Part shown: piece after piece, positions 3,794 through 8,739 of the stretch | How positions within the stretch are numbered: position 1 is the first letter of the stretch | Layout: each line of letters starts with the position of its first letter | Origin: Patescibacteria group bacterium UBA6102 | GTDB lineage: Bacteria; Patescibacteriota; Minisyncoccia; Minisyncoccales; UBA5738 | Length of the DNA stretch: 11,144 nt | Direction of reading: 5' to 3' | Assembly (NCBI GenBank): GCA_002423555.1 | Contig: DIWQ01000045.1 | Location: 1 to 11,144 of the forward strand | The notes under the pieces: model-generated | What the model saw: only the letters and a program-made list of their open reading frames with translations | Told to the model about the DNA's origin: nothing | Databases searched by the model: none | Made by a program: the position numbers and the translations under genes

Positions 3794-5464
3794 CTATTCC
3801 TTCTTTTCCACAAACTTGCACGGGCGGCGGGCGATGATCACGCTCACTTCGGGCTTGTCAACAAATTCGCGCACCGCGGCGATGAACTCTTCGGATTGGC
3901 CCTGGTCAATGATTTTCATATTTTCCGGTTTTACCCCGCAGGCCAGCACCATATTTTCAATCGGAATCGGATGAACCGCGCCGACGGAATCCGGATGCGG
4001 CTGATGGCCGGTCATCGCGGTGATGTCATTATTCATAATAATGATCAAAGGGTTGGAGCCGTTATAAACCGCGTTGAGCAATCCCTCAATTCCCGAATGG
4101 AAAAATGTGGCATCGCCGATGAAGGCAATCACTTTTTGGTCCGCGGCGGCTTTTTTAATCCCGTGGGCGATGCCGATTGACGACCCCATGCAAAACATAT
4201 AATCATAGAGCTCGTGCGGCGGCAAGGCGCCGATCATATAACAGCCGATATCGCCGCCAAAAATCACTTTGCTGGCATCCACCGCCTTTTTCACCGCGGC
4301 AAACACCAGCCAATACGGGCATCCCGGGCACAATTGCGGCGGTCGCGCCGGCAGTTCAAATTTGGGCGCGAATTTGGGCAGAGTGTATTTTTTGCCCGTG
4401 AATTTGGCAATCATTTCGGCCGCGATCTCCGGCTTCATCTCGCCGATTTGCGTGCGCAGATCAACTCCGCGGATCTCCAATTTGCAATTGGCATCCTTGG
4501 CCAGCCTCTGGACCCTCTTTTCCAAATAGGGTTCCATTTCTTCCAGCACCAAAACCTTTTTCAATCCTTTGATAAACTCCCGGATTTTCCTTTCCGGCAG
4601 AGGATGAAACATTCCCAATTTCAGCACCGGCAAACCGACGCCCAATTCTTCCATCGCCTCTTGCGCGTGCAAATAAGCGATGCCGGAAGTGATTATTCCC
4701 AACGGCTGATTTTTACCTTTAACAACGCCTTCAACGCGGTTTAATTTGCTTTTTTCAAAATACTGCGCCAATTTTTCTTCGCGGGCCAGCATTTCTTTTT
4801 TCATTCCGTGCAAGCGCGGCATCATGGTCACATATTTGCGCTTGTCTTTGACGAATTCACCTTTCAGGTTGATTTTGCGGTCGGGAGCCAATTCACCCAA
4901 AGCCACCAGCGCCCGCTGGTGCGCGGTGCGCGTGGTGATGCGCACGATCACCGGCGTCCCGAATTTTTCCGAAATGGCAAACGCCTCAATCGTGAAATCT
5001 TTGCACTCCTGCGCGTCGCTGGGCTCCAGCATCGGCAGATGCCCCAACACCGAAAACGGCCGGGTGTTTTCCTCACTTTGCGCCGAACTGTGACACCCCG
5101 GGTCATCGGCCACAAAAATCACCATCGGCGCGCGCGTGCCGGTATAGGCCAGCGGCAAGAGCGGTTCCAGGGCGACATTCAAGCCGAAATTTTTCATCGC
5201 CACCAAGGTTTTGAGCCCCGAAAAATTGGCGCCGATGGCCGCCTCCATCGCCGTCTTTTCGTTGGTGGAAAATTCAAACAAAAATTTGGGATCGTCTTTC
5301 AATTCTTTTTGCAAAGCGAAAAAATTGTTGCCGATCTCCGAAGCGGGCGTTCCCGGATAGGTGGAAACGAATTGCACCCCGGATTCCAGCGCCCCGCGGA
5401 TGATCGCCTCATTCCCCAAAAACATCACCCTCTCCCCCTTTGAATTTTCAAGTAATTTGTTCAT
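3794..5464 (-). CDS. iorA: Indolepyruvate:ferredoxin oxidoreductase, alpha subunit (IorA), without C-terminal ferredoxin domain
   Basis: A 556-residue TPP-dependent subunit that, with IorB, oxidatively decarboxylates aryl-pyruvates to acyl-CoA with ferredoxin as acceptor. Order of parts: pyrimidine-binding domain with GNEAI (17-21) and YPGTPASE (36-43); a middle domain with the conserved DDPGCHSSAQSEENTR run (120-135); then the TPP pyrophosphate-binding domain with LCPGCP (378-383), GDIGCYM (404-410), GDATFFHSG (450-458) and MNND (477-480), the last two forming the GDG...NN metal/TPP motif. Family members usually run past 600 residues and end in a domain with two [4Fe-4S] motifs. Here the chain stops just after ARRPCKF (545-551), with no Cys-rich motif. 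The ATG at 5464 has no Shine-Dalgarno; an ATG at 5425 (residue 14) follows the purine run GGGGGAGAGGG and may be the real or a second start. The gene lies downstream of hicA. Confidence 0.93.
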   Translation of the reverse strand: MNKLLENSKGERVMFLGNEAIIRGALESGVQFVSTYPGTPASEIGNNFFALQKELKDDPKFLFEFSTNEKTAMEAAIGANFSGLKTLVAMKNFGLNVALEPLLPLAYTGTRAPMVIFVADDPGCHSSAQSEENTRPFSVLGHLPMLEPSDAQECKDFTIEAFAISEKFGTPVIVRITTRTAHQRALVALGELAPDRKINLKGEFVKDKRKYVTMMPRLHGMKKEMLAREEKLAQYFEKSKLNRVEGVVKGKNQPLGIITSGIAYLHAQEAMEELGVGLPVLKLGMFHPLPERKIREFIKGLKKVLVLEEMEPYLEKRVQRLAKDANCKLEIRGVDLRTQIGEMKPEIAAEMIAKFTGKKYTLPKFAPKFELPARPPQLCPGCPYWLVFAAVKKAVDASKVIFGGDIGCYMIGALPPHELYDYMFCMGSSIGIAHGIKKAAADQKVIAFIGDATFFHSGIEGLLNAVYNGSNPLIIIMNNDITAMTGHQPHPDSVGAVHPIPIENMVLACGVKPENMKIIDQGQSEEFIAAVREFVDKPEVSVIIARRPCKFVEKKE

Positions 5465-5473
5465 ATTGAAAAA

Positions 5474-5501
5474 TTTAAAGTTTAAATATCAAAAATCAAA
5501 A
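5474..5501. repeat. Consecutive 7-bp repeats upstream of iorA
   Basis: Four heptads follow one another: TTTAAAG, TTTAAAT, ATCAAAA, ATCAAAA. They lie in the 107-bp AT-rich spacer between hicA and iorA, just before the iorA ATG on the minus strand. A near repeat AAAATGAC also occurs twice in this spacer. A weak promoter for iorA may lie here (TTTACA, 17 bp, GATATT on the minus strand), but it is not convincing. Confidence 0.5.
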
Positions 5502-5517
5502 TGACAATGTAAAATTT

Positions 5518-5557
5518 AAAATGACAGTTCAATTTTAACATTTTGAACTGCCATTTT
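5518..5557 (-). terminator. Likely terminator of the hicBA operon
   Basis: On the minus strand AAAATGGCAGTTCAA and TTGAACTGTCATTTT form a 15-bp stem around a 10-nt loop, followed by AAATTTTACATT, and start 14 bp past the hicA stop. The one non-Watson-Crick position is G-U in minus-strand RNA but A-C in plus-strand RNA, so the stem is fully paired only in the transcript of hicBA. The T tract is partly in the stem and then broken by A's, so efficiency is uncertain. Confidence 0.6.
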
Positions 5558-5571
5558 CCATAAAATATAAA

Positions 5572-5799
5572 TCAAAGATATTTGACGAATTCATCCACAG
5601 TCATGTTAAGTTGCCTGACGATAGCGCGCAAAGTGCCTTTGGCTAAATCTTTATGATGCAACGGAATCACCGGCTGGTGTATCGCGTCGCCATCGCGCAC
5701 CATAATCAAATGACTGCCTTTTTGATGGTGTTTCTTAAATCCCAACTTCTCCAAAGCCGCCACAACCTCTTTTGGTTTTAAAACCGGAAGCTGCGTCAT
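5572..5799 (-). CDS. hicA: HicA-family mRNA interferase toxin
   Basis: A 75-residue protein with the HicA double-stranded-RNA-binding-like fold. The signature GFKKHHQKGSH (20-30) carries the catalytic His H30 in KGSH, and IPLHHKDLAKGTLRAIVRQL (45-64) is the conserved second half. Members cleave mRNA independently of the ribosome, arresting growth until HicB binds them. The gene starts 8 nt after the hicB stop and has no Shine-Dalgarno of its own, so translation is probably coupled to hicB. The order is antitoxin first, the reverse of E. coli hicAB. All expected motif residues are present, so it looks intact and active. Confidence 0.93.
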   Translation of the reverse strand: MTQLPVLKPKEVVAALEKLGFKKHHQKGSHLIMVRDGDAIHQPVIPLHHKDLAKGTLRAIVRQLNMTVDEFVKYL

Positions 5800-5807
5800 A
5801 ATTTATT

Positions 5808-6080
5808 TTATGCCGGGCAATAATTTACTTCCACACTCACTTTGCTTTTTAAAAAATTGGGATCAACATCTTCCGGAAAAGCGATTTTTCTCTCGGCCAA
5901 AGTTTCCAAATATAATTCTATCGCTTCGCGCGCGCTCTTTTTGGCCTCCACTAGATTTTTACCTTGGGTAACACAGCCCGGCAAAGCCGGAACCTCAACC
6001 ACAAAATCGCCAGTTTCTTCATCGGGAGTAAATAGAACAGTATATTCCATTATGTGCTTTTTTTTCAGTTGTTTCGTCAT
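5808..6080 (-). CDS. hicB: HicB-family antitoxin, short form
   Basis: A protein of 90 residues (from the ATG at 6080) or 80 residues (from the ATG at 6050) with the partial RNase H-like HicB fold: YTVLFTPDEETGDFVVEVPALPGC (13-36), then the helix EAKKSAREAIELYLE (45-59). It would bind and neutralise HicA. It ends at VNYCPA, with no helix-turn-helix or ribbon-helix-helix domain, so it is unlikely to repress its own promoter through a domain of its own. Start: homologues usually begin at the equivalent of MEYTV, which favours 6050; the promoter found upstream predicts transcription starting at about 6080, so the first ATG would be leaderless. It is the first gene of the pair. Confidence 0.92.
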   Translation of the reverse strand: MTKQLKKKHIMEYTVLFTPDEETGDFVVEVPALPGCVTQGKNLVEAKKSAREAIELYLETLAERKIAFPEDVDPNFLKSKVSVEVNYCPA

Positions 6081-6086
6081 GGTTTT

Positions 6087-6114
6087 ATAATACTTTCGAT
6101 ACTTGATTTGTCAA
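6087..6114 (-). promoter_or_regulatory. Strong sigma-70-type promoter for hicBA
   Basis: On the minus strand a perfect TTGACA (complement of 6109-6114), a 16-bp spacer and TATTAT (complement of 6087-6092, 5 of 6) form the best promoter in the window. The predicted start is about base 6080, the A of the upstream hicB ATG. It is read after the HAD gene, so hicBA need not depend on glmS transcription. Confidence 0.7.
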
Positions 6115-6139
6115 ATTTGTGTTATTCCATCGCTGAACG

Positions 6140-6772
6140 CTAATCATTCTTTTTCATAAAATAATCGACCAAAGCGCCAAAAGAACCAAATGTTTTTGGA
6201 TTTCCTTTTGGCGCACCGAAACCATAGGAAACATAAACAAAATCAATGCCCGCCAAATTTGTTGCTTCTTCATCCGAAGCTGTATCGCCCACATAAACCG
6301 GATTTTGCAATGAATATTGTTCTTTCATTTTCGCCAGCATCTCGTATTTGGGCAATCCCGACATGCCGTTGCAGTCAAATCCCGCAACAAACGGCCTTAA
6401 CTCCGAATAATCAAACATAAGCTGCATATACCAATCCTGGCAATTACTGACAATAAATATCTTATAAAAATTTGAAAGCTTTTCTATCCCATCGATCACA
6501 CCCTCATAAAATATCCCTCCCTTCACTTTGACCGCTTCGATCTCATATTGATCCAGCACTTTCGGCAAATTAGGATATTGCTGCCTCAAACCGGGAAAAC
6601 AAATATCTATGCATTCAATTTGCGGTCTTCCGGCTACATTTTTAATATCTTCGGCAGTAACCTCCCTGTCGCTACCAAGTTTTCTCAAGCCGACATTCCA
6701 ACCGCTTGCACTTGAAGAACAGGCGTTCCAAAGCGTGCCGTCGATATCAAAGATTATCGCGTCGTTTTTCAT
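6140..6772 (-). CDS. HAD-superfamily phosphatase (phosphoglycolate phosphatase-like)
   Basis: A 210-residue cytoplasmic hydrolase with all four HAD motifs: DIDGT (9-13; nucleophile D9, acid/base D11), IVSN (107-110; S109), K142 in LPKYEM, and GDTASDEEA (162-170; D163, D167 for Mg). A helical cap lies between motifs I and II, as in subclass I enzymes such as Gph; YGFG (183-186) resembles the WGYG seen near the end of Gph-like proteins. The substrate cannot be told from sequence. It begins 5 nt after the glmS stop with no clear Shine-Dalgarno, so it is probably translationally coupled, and a sugar- or amino-sugar-phosphate substrate is possible; that is inference. Phosphoglycolate is the default alternative. 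Confidence 0.88.
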   Translation of the reverse strand: MKNDAIIFDIDGTLWNACSSSASGWNVGLRKLGSDREVTAEDIKNVAGRPQIECIDICFPGLRQQYPNLPKVLDQYEIEAVKVKGGIFYEGVIDGIEKLSNFYKIFIVSNCQDWYMQLMFDYSELRPFVAGFDCNGMSGLPKYEMLAKMKEQYSLQNPVYVGDTASDEEATNLAGIDFVYVSYGFGAPKGNPKTFGSFGALVDYFMKKND

Positions 6773-6777
6773 ATAAA

Positions 6778-8589
6778 TTATTCAACCGTTACGGATTTTG
6801 CCAAGTTGCGCGGCTTGTCAATATCACAGCCGCGAGCCAGCGCGGTGTAATAAGCCAACAGTTGCAACGCGACAACGGAAACTATCGGCGTCAACATTTC
6901 CAAAGTTTTCGGGATATAAATCACGTCATCGGCAATGTCGCGGATTTCTTCATTGCCCTCGGTGGCCACCGCCAATATCCGCGCCCCGCGAGCTTTCAAT
7001 TCCATGATATTGGAAATATTTTTTTCATAAACCGAATCACTGGGGCAAATGGCAACCACCGGAAACCCGTCCTCAACCAGCGCGATCCAGCCGTGCTTCA
7101 TCTCGCCCGCGGCCACGCCTTCGGCATGGATATAGGAAAGTTCTTTCATTTTAAGCGCCCCTTCCATCGCGATCGGATAATTATATTTCCGCCCCAGAAA
7201 TAACATACTTTGGGAATCTTTGTATTTTTCGGCAATTATTTTTATTTGCGGCGCACCTTGCAAAACTTTTTCCATCAATCCGGAAATTCGCGCAAGCTCA
7301 TCAACAATCCGCTGTCCCATTACCAGCGACAACTGGCGTTGCCGTCCCAAATACAACGCCATCAACGCCAAAACCGCCAACTGTGAAGTATATGTTTTTG
7401 TCGCGGCAACACCAATTTCCGGCCCGGCATGATTATAAATTCCGGCATCGGTTTCGCGCGCCTGGGTTGATTCCACCGCATTGGTAACGCCAATAGTCAA
7501 AATTCCTTTTGATTTAGCTTCGCGAATCGCGGCTAAAGTATCCGCGGTCTCACCTGATTGGGAAATCGCCAACACCGCCGAATCTTTTTCCAAGATATTT
7601 TTACGATAACGAAACTCCGAAGCCGCATCAACATCGGTCGGAACGCCGGCATATTCTTCCAGCATCAATTCCGCAATCAATCCGGCATATCGCGCCGTGC
7701 CGCACGCCACAATATGAAGTTTTTTGATATCGCGCAGACGGTCTTCAATGGGCATCAGGCCGCCCAATTTGGCATTGCCGTCTTCGGGCAACAGCCGGCC
7801 GCGCAATGAGTTGGCCAAACTTTCGGGCTGTTCCATAATCTCTTTGAGCATAAAATGCGGATAGTCGCCTTTTTCCACATCTCTTAAATCCCACTCAATT
7901 TCTTGCGGCTCGCGCTGGGCGTAGATTGAATAACCCTCGGGAGTGAGGGTGGCAATCTCGCCTTCGTTGAGATAGACCACCTTTTTGGTGTTGGCCACCA
8001 CCGCCGCCGGATCCGACGCCACCAAAAATTCATCCTCGCCGATGCCGATCAACAACGGACTGCCCGACCGGGCCGCGACGATTTTTTCCGGATCGTTTTT
8101 GGCGATCACCACAATGCCATAGGTCCCCCGCACGCGCGCCACCGATTTTTTCACCGCCCGCTCCAAATTGCCGTCAAAATATTTTTCAATCAAATGCGCC
8201 AGCACTTCGGTGTCGGTTTGGGAAATGAAGGCGTGGCCCTCGGCCTCCAATTCTTTTTTGAGTTCTTTGTAATTTTCAATGATGCCGTTGTGCACCACCG
8301 AGATCGCCCCTTGGCAATCCAAATGCGGATGGGCGTTAACCTCGGTCACCCCTCCGTGCGTGGCCCAGCGGGTGTGCGCGTGGCCCACATTGCCCGCCGC
8401 GCTTACCTTGGCCAAATCCCCGTCCGCGCCCGAAATCTTGCCCACTTTCTTAAACGAGGAAAAGTTTTTATCCCGGCCTTGGATGCAAAAACCGAAGCTG
8501 TCATAGCCGCGGTATTCCATCCGCTTGAGCCCGGAAATGAGCACCGGAAACGCCTCCCCCTTGCCAATGTAGCCGATTATTCCGCACAT
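6778..8589 (-). CDS. glmS: Glutamine--fructose-6-phosphate aminotransferase (GlmS)
   Basis: A 603-residue enzyme making glucosamine-6-phosphate from fructose-6-phosphate and glutamine, the entry to UDP-GlcNAc. The start is the ATG at 8589 because the catalytic residue must be Cys directly after Met (MCGIIGYIG); the frame stays open upstream to a TTG at 8616, but using it would bury the nucleophile. AAGGA lies only 2 nt before the ATG, a short spacing. Glutaminase domain: C2, HTRWATHGG (72-80), NAHPH (85-89), HNGIIENY (100-107). Two SIS domains: VACGTARYAG (294-303), SQSGETADT (343-351), and EGALKMKELSYIHAEG (476-491) with K480 and E483, then KHG (498-500). The C-terminus DKPRNLAKSVTVE is the family ending. 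KHG is followed by Trp501 where Pro is usual. A HAD gene follows by 5 nt. No glmS ribozyme is seen upstream. Confidence 0.97.
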   Translation of the reverse strand: MCGIIGYIGKGEAFPVLISGLKRMEYRGYDSFGFCIQGRDKNFSSFKKVGKISGADGDLAKVSAAGNVGHAHTRWATHGGVTEVNAHPHLDCQGAISVVHNGIIENYKELKKELEAEGHAFISQTDTEVLAHLIEKYFDGNLERAVKKSVARVRGTYGIVVIAKNDPEKIVAARSGSPLLIGIGEDEFLVASDPAAVVANTKKVVYLNEGEIATLTPEGYSIYAQREPQEIEWDLRDVEKGDYPHFMLKEIMEQPESLANSLRGRLLPEDGNAKLGGLMPIEDRLRDIKKLHIVACGTARYAGLIAELMLEEYAGVPTDVDAASEFRYRKNILEKDSAVLAISQSGETADTLAAIREAKSKGILTIGVTNAVESTQARETDAGIYNHAGPEIGVAATKTYTSQLAVLALMALYLGRQRQLSLVMGQRIVDELARISGLMEKVLQGAPQIKIIAEKYKDSQSMLFLGRKYNYPIAMEGALKMKELSYIHAEGVAAGEMKHGWIALVEDGFPVVAICPSDSVYEKNISNIMELKARGARILAVATEGNEEIRDIADDVIYIPKTLEMLTPIVSVVALQLLAYYTALARGCDIDKPRNLAKSVTVE

Positions 8590-8739
8590 GTTCCTTGGAT
8601 AAATTTCAATTTTCAATTACCAATTTTCAATAAATGTTTCATTTGTCCAATTTCCAAACAAAATGCCAATCAGTATTTTGTTTGATCCATTGACGCATTG
8701 AAAATTCAATGAAAATTGAAAATTGAAAATTGAAAATTT
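8590..8739. repeat. AT-rich spacer with complementary heptad-type repeats between leuS and glmS
   Basis: The left part (8604-8632) is made of TTTCAATT-type units and the right part (8696-8738) of TTGAAAA-type units, including four exact tandem GAAAATT copies at 8711-8738 one base from the leuS stop. The two parts are roughly complementary and could pair into a long A/U stem. Between them a perfect 10-bp hairpin, CAAACAAAAT (8655-8664) with ATTTTGTTTG (8675-8684), has a 10-nt loop and no T tract after it. Palindromic CATTGAA/TTCAATG lies at 8695-8710. No promoter stands out. Confidence 0.6.

Noticed and set aside
8590..8616. Upstream TTG start adding nine residues to GlmS
   Set aside because: The catalytic Cys must follow the initiator Met, which fixes the start at the ATG at 8589.
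8590..8739. glmS ribozyme or T-box upstream of glmS
   Set aside because: The spacer is low-complexity AT repeat without the conserved GC-containing core of either element.
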